A DNA stretch of 64,000 nt from the NCBI GenBank assembly GCA_027924585.1, contig BSBM01000461.1:5268501-5332500 (forward strand). The letters run 5' to 3'. The translations under genes were made by a program, and so were the position numbers. This DNA comes from Larix kaempferi (lineage: Eukaryota > Streptophyta > Pinopsida > Pinales > Pinaceae). Shown here one piece after another: positions 44,668 through 57,900 of this stretch. The notes below the pieces were generated by a model. That model searched no databases, was not told the DNA's origin, and saw only the letters and a program-made list of their open reading frames with translations. Position 1 is the stretch's first letter. The number at the start of each line of letters is the position of its first letter.

Positions 44668-47665
44668 CACTACTACATTTGGATGTGAATTTTGACTTTT
44701 TTTGACAATAATGACTGAGATCGCACGACTTGTTCAAAATTATTTTCCATTTTTGAATTTAATCCCGACTGACCTCGTAATTTCAACATATGTAATGTGT
44801 TGTCGGAATTTGAGACATCTACACCTCTATACATCCTAGGCGTTGCATGACTCGTTTTGGTCTTTGAAATGGTCAACACACCCTTGTGTTGACCTAGTGA
44901 ATGTACATTGGTATCCCAACAACCTTGAGCATCTAAACGATAATTATATAAGAACTCTTCATATTAAGCCGACAATTATGTGATGCTCTCAACATCTACA
45001 ATATAATGTTTCATAGTTTTGACAAATATACCATCAATATTACAACAATTTCATATCAAGCTATATAAGTTCATTGATTAAATTATATAGTTAACAATGC
45101 CAATATCAAACGAAGAAAGTTCGAGGACTGTTTCTAAGTTACGGGAGAAACTTGGCGATGGTAAATGTTGGTGTCCAAAAGAAGAATTTTAAGGTCTACA
45201 ACTATAAAAATTTGTTGGGAATATGGGAAATTCAAAGGGGGGCATGAATTTCATCCAATGGTAAGACGTACTAAATGAACTTCTTTGTTACATGTTTAAT
45301 TTGTATTCGTATTAATTTAATTTAAAAGTTTTAATTTATTATTTTAATATATATATATATAAGATTGTAATTGGTAATGACAAAGAGAAAGTTTCCTAGG
45401 ATTGGATTGAACAAGGAGTGAGATGTGCCAAATTGTAGTAAAAATGATGGTATACCAGTTGATCGAGATTATCATGGAGTCGATAATGGAGATGATGAAT
45501 TTAATCCTATGGCTAAGGAAAATGATGATATTGACATAATTCATAATGATGGGATAAATAGATTGATCAACTATACATTTCATGCTTCATTAATGGATGA
45601 TAACTTTGATGGATATGTTGAATATGTACCTCTCATTGAGAAGGCAGAAAAACCCTTATATGGAGCCTCAAAGACAAATCTTCTCTCTGCAATTTTATTT
45701 TTGGTTAACTTGAGAGTGATGAATGGGTTATCTAACACTTGCCTCACATATATCCTAAGGTATGCAATATAACTCTCCATACATATTGAATACCATTTTT
45801 TTTCTTTCTATTTTTATAATTGTAAATTATATTTTAAAAAGGATGATGCAAAATTGATGCGCAATATTCATTACTTTAAATTTTTGTTTGAATGTTTTAA
45901 ATTGTTAGGTGATAGTCTCCTACTATCACCAAATAATTTACCTTGCACATACCAAGAATTGTCTCTCATTACGATAGATTTAGGAATGGAGTGTGAAGGC
46001 ATTGATGCATGTCCTTATAATGATCACATTATATATTTTGGACTACATGAAACAATGTTGGACCATGCTCAATGTGGAATTATTAAATATCAAACCAATC
46101 AAGTAACAAATAAGGTGCCCCGCAAGGTTCTTCGTCATATTCCCATAATTCTACGTTTTCAGCGATTGTTTAGGTGTAAAAACATTGCACAATTTATGGA
46201 TTACCATGCACGAAATGGAAGTGAATATGGTGTTATGTGAATTCCTGCAAATGGTACCACATTTAGGGGAGATGAGGTATGTTTACTCAGTGTGGCCATT
46301 TTTGTTATAAATAGTAATCTTCCTCCTTGGATGTCAATAAAGAGGGAGCACACAATGTTGGCAATGATTGTTCCATGTAATTGTTCAAATTAGTTATATT
46401 GTTTTGAAATACATATAATTTCCATTATACTTAATTCGTTGTTTGTTAGATATAATAATTTATTATATTATGTTCAATGTAATAAATGTGTGTATTTTCA
46501 AATAATTAGGTAAGTACCAAGTTAAATATATGGACGTATTTATTGAGCCTCTTATTGATGAACTTCTAAAGATATGGGATGGCATAACTATGCATGACAT
46601 CTCCAAACCAATAGGTCAATATCAATTTCAATTCCATGGAATACTTACATGGACAATTCATGATGCCCTAGGGATAACACATTTTTGTCGTAATAAGTAT
46701 TAAAGTATTGCACTCTAACAGTTTTTAATTTTTCCAATGATTGAATCATTTTTTGAATAATTTCTTTTTATAATACTTGTATTAACATAATTCCACATCT
46801 TGTAGGTATTCAAACAAAGGGTAAATTTGCATGTCCGGTGTGTGGTCTCGAACTGATATCTTGATGCTCCAAAAAATTAGGAAATGATGTGCTTGATGAG
46901 TATAGGCACTTCCTCCCTAACAACCATTGTTATCGAACTACCAAGAAATATATTTTTAATGGGAAGGAAGAGACGAGGAAAAAACCTCAAAGAACGACAC
47001 CTCAACTTTGGAAATTGGAGTGTAATAGGAATTGTCATCGAGGTAAGCAATTCAATTCCAAATAACATATAATAACATTATACATATTGTAATATTTATA
47101 ATATTCAATTGTTTCAAAGGTATATAATATTTAATTTTGTTCATTTCAGTTCCGTAAAGGTCATCAATGCATTAATGAGCCTCCTGCACGAGGAATGAAA
47201 TGATATTCCATCCAATTCAATAGGTTGCGCTACTATGAGCACCTGCAAGTTTCCCATTGGTTTGATACAATACATATCAAGAAGAATGTTATAGAAACAT
47301 TATGGAGAATATTATATGGAAGGAGTAACAAAGATAATCAACAAATTTTGTCGAGACATTATGGAATCCAATCATGTAATGCGAAATTTGACTCATTATT
47401 CCAATGATGGACAATTATACAATATTCCATGGTTATTTACAAAGTAGGAACACAATGTTGTAAAATATGTCATCAAAAAAAAAAATCCCACTGGTTTTTC
47501 TTCAAACATATATATTATCTTAACAAAAAAGGAGAATTTGGTGGGGTAAAAACTCACAATTGGCATGCATTTATTAAGGTAAACTAGTGTATTAATTTTC
47601 CAGGTTTTTTCTATAATTTGTTTGTTGTATTGAATTTAAATTTGTTTTTGTATTGAATATATGAA
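44668..47665 (+). mobile_element. CACTA (En/Spm) element, 3' end missing
   Basis: CACTACTACATTTGGATGTG at 44668 is a good left terminal repeat, and it is followed by a sub-terminal region rich in short CGCACGACTTG- and GACTCGTTTTG-like motifs. A decayed TNP2-type transposase lies downstream on the same strand. No matching GTAGTG-type right end is found before the sequence changes character near 47665, so the element is truncated. The exact right limit is uncertain. Confidence 0.75.
45425..47580 (+). pseudogene. CACTA TNP2-type transposase (Transposase_21 family)
   Basis: Plus-strand blocks follow the order of plant TNP2 proteins: EKPLYGASKTNLLSAILFLV with MNGLSNTCLTYIL (45425-45760), LPCTYQELSLITIDLGMECE, IDACPYNDHIIYFGLHETML, NKVPRKVLRHIPIILRFQRL (45842-46239), YMDVFIEPLIDELLKIWDG and FHGILTWTIHDALGITHF (46529-46690), GKFACPVCGLEL and NNHCYRTTKKYIFNGKEE (46815-46975), and HWFDTIHIKKNVIETLWRIL (about 47255-47315) and KTHNWHAFIK (about 47550-47579). 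Gaps such as 45760-45841 have GT...AG ends and are probably introns. Many stops and frameshifts remain. It would have cut and moved CACTA elements. Confidence 0.88.
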
Positions 47666-49656
47666 TAAAATCACCTCGATGTTGGAGATCACATAGTGCA
47701 TCTCTTTCCCAAGATAGACATTTGTCACTCTCAGCTGTGATTCTCTCTGCCACTAATATACCAACCAAATAATGTGCTCCTCAATTGTGACAAATCCAGG
47801 GACCACACAACTAGTAAATTAATGCATCCAATATACACCAGTGAATACCAGACCAAATCGGGGTACATATAATTGTATTTATAAAACAACAGTCTTCTCC
47901 TCAATCCAATGGCCCCATTTCATGTCGATTTGTCCAAGTGAAGGATGCGTAACACCAAACTGGTATCTAGCGCATTTTCTGTTATATAACCATTGACATC
48001 TTTGTTCTTTGCCTCTTCATAGAGCTACCATTCGCAGGCCCAGGATTCCATATCCAGATCGGGATAAAGCTTGCTACAATATGTGTGTTGGAAACGATAA
48101 CCACATATATTACAAAGGAGGAGATAGTTGTAAAACCCCACATTTGTAATATATATTTTGTCGTTGTGGCGATGGTGATGAATAGATAATATTTGTTTTA
48201 TCAGGTAGGGTCTTCTCCTTCCTTATAAATAGTCGATACCCACCAAGCATTGGTAGGTTAATATTTAAATGGAGCATACTTCCCTGTGGTGGTCGGTTGG
48301 GGCATAGAGGTGTTTCCTCCATAGCGCTTGAAGGCAGACCTTCATAGAATTATCCTTATGCATGCATGGAAAGATCCTGATATCTTATTCTAGCTAGTTC
48401 GCTTTTCGCACCGAACCTACCTCTATGCCTCGATCGCTGCAGCCATCCTAGCACAACGTTTTATCCAGGAAAGGTAGGTACACATACATAGATAGAGGGT
48501 TTTAAGGTGGGCTTCGTTCTTACTTATGTTAAATCCATGAGGCAAGTCACACATAGTTTTGTCCATAATGTATTGAGCCCTGCTACTGCATTCAAGTTGG
48601 CGCCATCAGTCGAGACCCCCCATTATTCTATTAAGGCCAAATAGAACATCCTTGTCTCATTGGTTGGGACACTAGTTGGGGGCGAAACGTTGTATAAATG
48701 AAGCAAACGGAGACGGGAAAAGCAATTATTTCGTTATTTGTTTGGTTACCCTTGAAGCTTCACTTTTAGCTTTGGCTTTATCCCCCCCCTCCCTCTGCCT
48801 GCTTTAGCCTTTCCTTCACTCACTCTGTCTGGCCTGATGAGGACTGCGAACATTTATCTTGCTTTGGTCAGGGCCTCTCTCTTTTATACCAAGCACAATT
48901 GGTAATGCTTACAGTGCTTCCCATTTTATGCTCGTTCTTTTTTTTTAAAGGGTAACCCGCGTTAGCTTTAGTTCCCCAGTTTAGGGTATCATTCGAGTAT
49001 CATCTATTATGAGCCTACTAAGAACTAGTTGATTCTCGCATTTATGAGATCCCGAGTCTCCAAGTGGGCCCTCTTGACCACCTGCGGCCCTGGCTTTTTG
49101 GGGAATCTTGCTCCCGTGTCGCTTATAGCTCGGCGGTCCACTGGGTTTTTTCTAGTTTCGAGTGTATTCTTGGATAGTTATAGCGGCCCATAGGCACAAG
49201 ATGTACTTTGTGGGGGCGGCCAAAAACCTGGACATAGTCTTTTCAAACAGTGGTCGTTTAGTCCATGGTCCATTGGATGTTCGGTGCAAGGCCAAAAATT
49301 TGAACACACTGCCCGAAACGTTCTCGTCCTTCGCTTTAGGGCCTGTCCCTCAGTGTGGTCAGTACTGAATATTGTCGGGCAGCAAAGCTTACACCTATTA
49401 ACTTATTGCGATGATTCACCAGGGCCTCTTTCCTCCTCCCTTTTCTGCTCACTAGTGAATCAAGGGCTGTCGGACCCCCTACAAAGGGGGAGAGAGTCGA
49501 CTAAGCATCTCAGCCATTGGTGGGAATTTCACCCGCATCCAATCCTCAATTATTGTTCACCTCGTATGATCGTGTTGGGTTAATTATGATCTCATATGAT
49601 CGTGTTGGGTGAGAAACAGCCACTTCGTCACATTACTTACTTATGGGCTAACGGGT
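47666..49656. other. No gene recognised; possibly mitochondrial-derived flank
   Basis: From about 47.7 kb the base composition is more balanced and retrotransposon motifs vanish. The part next to nad5 is the position of the 5' half of nad5 intron 2, so at least its right end should be mitochondrial in origin. A 15-bp phrase ATGATCGTGTTGGGT is repeated at 49566 and 49597. I cannot identify other mitochondrial genes here. Confidence 0.4.
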
Positions 49657-49661
49657 CACAC

Positions 49662-50886
49662 TTTGGCCAAGTATCCTACAAAAGGACTCCCAAAAGCCAA
49701 AAATATTAAAGGAATGGCCACAGGAATGGGCGCATCATGACATCGTAAGATGTCTTGCCCGAATGGATTAGTTGGTGCTGGAAATGTCGAAAAAAGTGAA
49801 CGAAAAGAGTGATAAGGAGTGGAAAAGATAGAGACGCTTCCCAACCAGAAAGCAAAGTTACCACAGATGGTATATTTGGTGTAAGCGAGCTCTGAGATAA
49901 CATCTTTGGAATAAAATCCAGTTGGAAAAGGAAATCCAATTAGAGATAGGATTCATATGAGCATCATGGCATAGGTAAAAAATAACGAGGAAGCAAGCCC
50001 CCCCATCTTTCCCATATCTTGCTCAACCGACATGGCATGAATCATTGAACCTGCACTCAAGAATAGTAATGCTTTGGAAAAAGCGTGATTCATTAAATGA
50101 GAGACGCTAACTGAATAGTTGGAAATTCCGCAAGCAAATATCATATAGCCTAATTGACTGCGAGTTGGATGAGCTATGACCCTCTTTGAATCGTTCTGTG
50201 ATATTCCAGTGGTTTCCGCGGAGAATGACATCATAGCCCCTGCAAAAGAAATAACAATCAAAGCCATGGGTGAGTATTCAAATAGAGGGGAGCACCTCGC
50301 TATCATGGGAATGTCTGCTGTTACCGTAGAAGCTGCATGAATCGGAGTGGATACTGGAGTGGGACCCTCCATTGCATCAGGTGACTGAGTATGCAATCCT
50401 ATATGTGTGGATTTTCCAACAACACCAATAAAGGGTGAGATACGAATAACAGTTATGGCATGAAATCTAATATTGCGGAAAATTAAATAATTTTGGGGTT
50501 CGGAAAAGGAACTAGCATGAGTAGAAATGGTCGAGGAGTCTACTGTTTGAAAGAGAGTAGAACGACCCAAAATCCCGAGAGTTGATCCAAAATCACCTAC
50601 TCGATTTACAAGCATAGCTTTGATAGCTTCTTTATCTACCTGAAGTTGTGTGAACCGAAAATTAATTGACGAATATGAAGCGAGACCTACTCCCTCCCAT
50701 CTCGGGAATAATTGAATAAAGTTATCTTCGGTAACCGACATTAGCGTAAAAAAAGTAGAAATGGTTGAATAACACATAAATCGAGGGCTATGTGGATCCT
50801 CGGACATATATGAAATGGAATGGGGATGGACCAAGCTACTTACGAATGTAACCACAATTGGCATAACTACGGTCGGGCTATCAAAC
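49662..50886 (-). pseudogene. nad5: nad5 exon 2, nuclear copy of a mitochondrial gene (NADH dehydrogenase subunit 5)
   Basis: The minus strand encodes the membrane core of complex I subunit ND5: [98 protein letters not shown] and [11 protein letters not shown]. The exon is 1225 bp, exactly the distance between the standard intron sites nad5i230 and nad5i1455, and it is followed by GTGTG (49661-49657), a group II intron start. Many codons specify Pro, Ser, Thr or Arg where the functional protein has Leu, Phe, Ile/Met or Trp, as expected of unedited mitochondrial DNA. A TGA at 49953-49955 (normally within MLIGSLSLIG) breaks the frame, so it is a pseudogene copy. Confidence 0.95.
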
Positions 50887-51693
50887 ACAGGGTCAAAAGT
50901 GAATTCTAGGTCAAACTAATCTGCGAATCGAGCTCTGTTACCCTTGCAATGATGTGGTACCCCAGGAACATTATAATGAAGTGCTCTTCGAACCGTGCGG
51001 GGAGGTTTCCCATCACACGGCTCACCAACTTGATATTACCTACCGAAAGGAATCAGTAAAGAAAGGCGCCCAATAGTTATCACTTTCCTTTGCTACTTAA
51101 GTAAGTGTATGGCATCTGCTTGGGCCCCTTCTTCCTTCCCGTTGATCCACCCCCTATTAAAGTAAGTATAAAAAGAGGGGGATCGATCAATAGTTGAGTG
51201 TACTACGAGCCCTCTACCCCATGCATCCAACCAGCTCAAAATGCGTGGTTCACCGGTTCCACAACCTAGACACTTCCAGTTCTTCAGTTGATATAGAGGT
51301 GCGCTTTCAGTGGGGGGTGTGCTGTCCCTATTGGACTCTTCCCCATAAGGCCCCCTAAAGCCTGGGCATAAGTGCCCTCTTGCTACCCATATGCAAGGCC
51401 CGCCCTTATCCTGTCTTCCCCAACCTGTGTGTGGGACCTCCTCGCCATAGGGGATTGATCGCTCCCACACCTGTAGCATTCGTGATCTCCTCAACTGTGT
51501 ATCGAAAGGCGGGGAAGCACAGGCAACTAGGGGTTGTTACGTCCTATATGTACCACCCCCTTTTTCCCGATATGCTATGGTGCCCAGGGTAGTTCCCATA
51601 GAGCGATTCGAGTCCGTATCGCTGCAGAGCAACTCCAGCGTCCGGATCGAATCCATGTACTCGGCGATTCATCCGGTGACTTCACCGTCGCCA
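50887..51693 (-). other. Group II intron nad5i230 (nad5 intron 1), with domain V
   Basis: The 807 bp between exons 1 and 2 end in a recognisable domain V (50990-51023): on the minus strand GAGCCGTGTG, a GAAA loop and CGCACGGTTC pair as a 34-nt hairpin. The 5' end reads TGGCGACGG where the group II consensus would be GTGCGACGG. No maturase is encoded, which is normal for this intron. ORFs inside, such as 51093-51494, are not genes. Confidence 0.9.
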
Positions 51694-51895
51694 AAGGATC
51701 CCCGAGAAGCATCAAACATTTTAGAGAAGATCCGTGGAGCAATTTTTAGATAACAAGCACTAGCTCCAACTTCATGAGAAGCAGTCAAGGATAAGATAGA
51801 AGATAATGAAACGCACATGGTGGTGACTATGGTGGTTCCTTCTGAACCTAGAAAACGTTTAAAAGCACCTGCTACGAAACTATGAGTAAATACAT
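51694..51895 (-). pseudogene. nad5: nad5 exon 1 (nuclear copy), with small deletions
   Basis: Starting at the ATG 51893-51895 (MYLLIV), the minus strand continues, after a frameshifting loss of about 22 bp, with [50 protein letters not shown] and SRGS, ending at the intron. It is 202 bp against 230 bp expected for this exon. The missing 28 bp are explained by that deletion plus two lost codons before GASACY. Arg in place of Trp (CGG for TGG) twice is again the unedited state. Confidence 0.92.
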
Positions 51896-54800
51896 GAAAT
51901 CAAATATGGGGACAACCAAGAATCAAGCAATTATGGAGCGGCCTGTGATTGAGCAAAAATGGAAATTCCTAGAATATGAAAGAAGGTAAATTTCTATCAC
52001 AATGATAATGAAGAGAGAAGGCTCCAGTTAGTTTATAAGGCAGACGGGACTTATATTCATTGGTTATTCTTTATATATGTAATAACACTAGATTCAGTAT
52101 GGAATAAAACTAGAATAAAACGATATTCAGTGTGAGTCAAAGGTGCGTTTAGCTCTAGTTGGGTGGGAATAAATAGAGGGGAGCTTGCTTAGGGCTTCTC
52201 ATTATTTATATATGTAATTATGCTAGATTCGGTATGGAATAAAACTGGAATAACACTAGATCCATCGTGAGTTGTATTCCAGGAATTATTTATATATGTA
52301 ATAACACTTTTATTCATGATTTGATGTGATCCGAAAGCGTTGAATAATTCCCTTGTCCTCCTACGTCGAACAAGCCTTTCCTTTTGAATGTTGAAAAGCA
52401 GTTCCAATGAGTAAAAAGATAGATTAGGAATACAGAGTATGAAAATCCACTTGAGTCTAGGAGATGCTTTAGTTGCTCGTGCATTCTATCTGCAATCCAA
52501 GTGCCCCAATATGCAATTTAAAATAGTAGTGCCTTCTGGTGAATAATGGGCTAGCCCGTGTTTGAGTTGCTCCCATAGCTCTATTAATTAGAGTTATGTA
52601 TCCATGCATTTCGTCATTGAACAGGCATTTAACAGTCTTGCTACTAGTCACCCTTATTCTAATTACGAGTGGCAGCCTTTATTAGTAAGCGTGGCAATAC
52701 TTTGCTATACAAGACTTTATCTAAAAAGTACTTATTTACTTACTTTCATCTTATTAAATGGTATAACCATGGCCTGGAAATAAATATTCTTCATTACATA
52801 ATAAGGGTATATCCCCTTCTAATTTATTGATTATTTAATAAGAGATAGGGAGTTATAAATCCCTATAAACCAATATGAAGTGCAGAGCAACACGTAACAA
52901 ATGTAATAAATTAACACTTTTACATAGGTAGACGAGCTGGCCAATGAGTAGGATACTAAGGACTTCCCTTGGACAGAGCACAACAAATAGCCTTACTACA
53001 AGAACACAACAAAATACTTGGACATGGAAAAATGGGAGATTATAATGACATGTCTAATGGTAACTAGAAGAGAGATAGGCATGATCAATCAGGATGACAA
53101 TAAATGGAGGAGTAATGAATGACAGGTACTATATGGGGTATCGGGACAGGAACACTCTAATGCACTATGATGGGATTAAATTAAAAAGACTACCAGTAGA
53201 GGTGACTCGATGAGAATGCTCTATTCTGGGATGACTAGAACTACTTCCATAGAGGAGATAATGCTAAAATTGTGAAATCAAAGTATTTTGAATTCCCTGT
53301 TTTAGTTTATTGATGCTTTTTATTTATTTTTATTTTATTTTTATTTTTTGCATTTTATAGAAAAACTTCCAAGCCCGCTATAAATTGCCTTGCTTACACA
53401 CCATGAATAAGACACATTGTATGTGACAGCTTTAGGGCATATGTTTATTTTGGGCATTTAATAGAAAATTTTCCGAGTCTCATCCAACTTTCCTTCCTTG
53501 TAAAGACCAACAATCAATGCAATCAATTTAATAACATTGGGGTTAAGTCGCTGGCACTATCCTTATATGTTTTGGTTGTGCAAACCCTATGCCGCCGCTT
53601 ATTGTGCCAAAAAATGGCGGCAGGTTTTATTAAAGGCAACCTGTTACCTAAACCTGACGTTGGCCAGTTGGTGAACAACCACTCTGTAATTGATTCTTTC
53701 CTTACTATTATAAAAGAATGAACATCCAAATAATGGATTGTTGTTATATCGCCTTGCTTCCGGGTCCAACATCCTGTGGTGTAAAACCCCGTGTTATAGG
53801 TAGAGTCGGCAGTGAGTCCATGACTAGTTGGTCTCTCAAAACGTGTCCTAAGTTTTTTAACGAGGACAAGTGTTCTTTTTTCCGGGCATCCCCTTAGCCT
53901 TTAAAGCCTCATCTAAATTTTATGGGAGGTGGTAGTGCAAAGGGCGGATACAGAGATTTATAAATTTGTTGTAAAGCCCTTGTATAAATCCCTTGGCCAT
54001 AGTAGCAAAATTTGAGATATAGACCAAATTCCAGCTAGCAACGACCCATGTTTACTATTATTAGGTTCCCTTCAAGCTAGGGTACCAATGCTTAGATAAA
54101 GCGCTAATATGGTTTCTTTGAACGGACAATGTCGATGGTAAAGGCTTTCAAAGAGTTCATTGGGACCTCTGTTGCACTCTACGATAGATGAGAGGACTAG
54201 GTATTATTAAAGCAAGGATAGAGGATCGGGCTCTTTGTGCCATGTGGGTAGTGAGGACCTTTAATAGGAATGAGGTGTAGAAGGGAGATAGAGGGGTTGT
54301 CCTACTATATAATGCATGCCAAAAACTACCTTTTAAAGGATCATCAAGTTACTATCTCGATGAAGTTAGTTGGTTAGATAAAAAAGCTAGTATCCCAACT
54401 TGAATGAGGCATCAATGTAACCCGGTCGGGAATAATACCAACTAAAAGTACGGGTGGGGAATCAATTGATGAGGGTCGATTGAGAAGAACCCACCCTTTG
54501 TATTGATATGTAGGCTCGCTTTTATAAAGCTTAGAGTCTCTCTATTTTAAAAGTTGGTTCGATCTTATCTTTTATGTCGATTCAATGGGAAGCGCTTGAC
54601 CTTAAATTTAAAGGTATCTTTTTATTTGGTAGTCCTCATTCAAAGATCGCCCTAATTTCAAGTTGCTCGATCAACCTAAAAATTAAGAGGTGAGGTCTCC
54701 ATTAAGATATAAAAGGGCATTCTTGTTAAAAGCGTCCATCATTGAATTAAAGACCTTCCCTTTGGGTTCCACCATGTGATCATTTAAATCCCTTTCCCAC

Positions 54801-57800
54801 AGGGACTTTGGCTATGTATTGGCCCATTATTTGTTACCTTCCCATAACCATATCTAAAGGGATTTGTTGACACATATCTTATATATAAAGCTTCAGAGTT
54901 TTATTCTTCGTAAATATTATCTGGGTGGGCTCAACCTTCTTTTGCTTTCAATTAATAAGGTTGTTTCTTTAGCTTTTACTTTTTCCTTTGCCCTTTAAAT
55001 GTGGGGGTGGGGAGGGTAGAGGGCTATTCTTTTATATGTTGATCTCCTGAAACGTCAAGTTAATTTGTAGATAAGAGTGCCACTCTCTTAAAGAATAAAT
55101 GCCCCAGTGAAATGCGATAAACCCCCTCTAATTTCAGTTGTTTTTTTATTAAGAACCTAAAGAATCTGAGCTTGGATTCTTTTTTGCGTGTGGAAGCCCG
55201 CCCTAAATTTGAAAAGAGGTAAATTTCTCTTCATTTTTTAGTTGTCTCAAAGCTTCGGTCTTAAAACATCTCTTAGCTTGGTATAAGTTGCTCCTTCCAT
55301 TGTTGCCAATTATTTTCCAGTATCATTCACAAATTGCAGATGTGATAGGGGAGTGAGTGGTTCTTTGCATGCATAGCATGATCCCTTATTCTTCCTCTCA
55401 CTTGATAAGAGGAGGGACCAACCCCTATTGGAAGGACCACTAGATCCGATAGCTATGCTCAGACAGATGAATAGATCTTTTAAAATTATGCAAGCCGGTT
55501 GAAAAATCTATTAAGCCCCTGGACCTCTTAAAGTGTTTACCATCTAGCTGAGCCCTTTTTAAAACAGAGAGGGGCCAGTGATTTCATTCTAAAAAGTGAG
55601 ATGATTTTATTGGGTAATTTCATTCCCTGGGAAGAGCGGGGATGATTGGGATCGGGAATCGGGAATCGAGCCAGCAGGTTCTTTCGAGAATAAACCTAAC
55701 TGGCAGTTTTTATGTAGTAGGTCGTTCTAACCAGCTAATCTACGAGTTACTTGATGGTTGACGTCCTTCCCACCTTTCCCTCTTAAAAATAGTGAGGAGA
55801 GGCTCAAGCTTAATCTAATTACGTAAATAGATACTTATACTGATACCCTCTAGATAGCGAGCGGTCAGATGTATAAGTCCATAAAATATGCGGGTATGCA
55901 TATAGGTAGGTTAGGTGCGTGTGCTCCCCCTCACATCTATTTTGGTAATGGAAGGAAGGGAGTACCCCCTACCAAAACTGGAATTCCAACCTGTGTCTTC
56001 GGCATGGGGAGATGAACCACTATTAGATAAAAGGGGCCTTCTCGATATAATGGAGGAAAATAAGAAAGAACCTATTCTATCGCTTGCTATACTAAAGTTC
56101 CGACCGGACTCGCCCTATATATATATATATATATGCAATTCAATATATCGTACCCAGCATGGGAAAAAAATGCATACTCCCCATAAGCTCACCCCATAAG
56201 AAAGAGTGGGCTCGCAAAGTGGGATCCATTTAATTTAAAGGTAATTCTCCTCCCTTTATTTATTATGGATCCAGGTTAAAGAGCACAAACATTATCCCCC
56301 TTAAAAAGAGAGGGTGCCTCTCTCTCTAAAAAAAGGGTGAGCATGTGAATGGATAGAGGAAAATAAATTAAAGGCTCAGCTCTTCTTAAAGGTTTGGTTG
56401 GCCATAGCAGCCCCTGTTCCGGAGGTAGTAAGGGTAAGTACTAGGGGGAACAAAAGTAAAAATATTTGGCTCTTTTATAATTACATAAAGCATACAAAAG
56501 GGTTAAACCAAGAAGATGAACCATGGAAGGTGAAGAAGAGCCGACAATGAGACATGGTCTTGAGAATAAGATATTGTGGGGTGAGGGAGCTAGTCCCACT
56601 TGCCATATGAATTCAATAATGAAAATGTAAACACCAAGTTTGATCCAAAATTGAATCCCAAAGTGTTGAGTCTTTTGGCAAGATGAGATGAAAAAAGTGA
56701 ACAAGGCCAAGGGATAAGGCAGAAGACCAGATTTTCCAACTAAGGCAAAGGGACAAGACAATCATTTAGAGAGGGACTAATTGACCAAAAGCCTTGTCAA
56801 CGAAGATGTGGTCGACATACCACCTTTATCCAAGTCACCATTCATACCCTCCGGACCATGTAGACCATTCGAATACTCACATAGGTTTTTCAAGACAATT
56901 GTGGATCATTCAGATGGGCTCAGACGGATTTAGGCATTTTGGAGCAGAATTGGGTTCTTTACTTCTAAAGCCCGGTTGAGGGCCTAAACAGTTTTTTCTG
57001 AGGGGCATATTCTTGAAATCTATTGATCCCTAAGGTTCGAACCTTGTACCATGTATATCTCACCGAGCTCTTTCCAATGGTGCAAGGAGTGCCCCAATTG
57101 GAGTTCGTAATCGAAAGTTATGGCCACCAAAAGTTGACCTTCTATTTCTATCTAAAATTGACTAAGATAGAGTCCACTGATAAAATTGACTGGAAAAAGT
57201 CGACTAGGAAAAATATACTGGAAGAGAACATTGTCAATCCGAGAATGGGACAATAATGCATGTTTATGGTGCATTGTAAAAGGGTATTCAGTTGAATAAG
57301 AACAAGTGTAAGTAGAGTTGTTGTCGATGTGGTAGTTGCAATGCGAGCTCATCGACTAGACAATTGTTGACGTTTACCAGGCTGTGTGTAGCTTTTTAAC
57401 TGAAGGAAAAAGGTGGGAGTAAAGCCGTTTTGGTAACTGAGACCAAAAGAATTCAAGCAAACCGTAACTGATTCTTGGAAGAAGGCCTAATTAAAGGAAA
57501 ACTACGAATACTACAGGGGTTCGGGGGTTTGATGGCTAAAAGGGTCGGCTTGGAGATTGGAAATTGACTAAGAAAGTTTATTAAGGGATCATAGCCAACT
57601 ATGGAAAGTTGTTACAGACCATAGTAGATGCAAGTTCCTTATGGAAAGAACAAGCCCCAACTTTGTTACCAAGAGTCTCATACATTATCAAACCCAACCA
57701 TGTGGATGTGGAAATCCTAGAGGTGGTGCAAGATTCCAGTTTGTTCTACCTATTTGTCTTTGACGGATAGTTTCGACAACAACATAAAACAAGTTATATA

Positions 57801-57900
57801 TGATCTTGGCAAGTACATGAGGTAAGCTCTCACAAATTATAATAGAAAGATAAACTACACAACTGTCCATAATCTGATTTACATGCTTGGTATGCATATA
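51896..57900. other. No gene recognised; mitochondrial-derived DNA likely in part
   Basis: About 6 kb without a recognised gene. 52070-52330 has three imperfect copies of TTATATATGTAATAACACTAG-like sequence. 53280-53345 is T-rich. 56114-56134 is a (TA)n run. Purine-rich stretches between 54 and 56 kb resemble plant mitochondrial spacer, but I cannot prove this. From about 56.8 kb the sequence (for example CTCTTTCCAATGGTGCAAGG near 57068) looks more like nuclear repeats. The ORFs at 55915-56199 and 53523-53729 (minus) show no known domain. Confidence 0.4.

Noticed and set aside
48900-49600. Possible further mitochondrial gene (for example a cytochrome c maturation gene) left of nad5
   Set aside because: I tried to match the translations with known mitochondrial proteins from memory and found no convincing motif.
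51093-51494. 133-codon minus-strand ORF upstream of nad5 exon 2
   Set aside because: It lies wholly inside the group II intron nad5i230, overlaps no maturase motif and is not expected to be coding.
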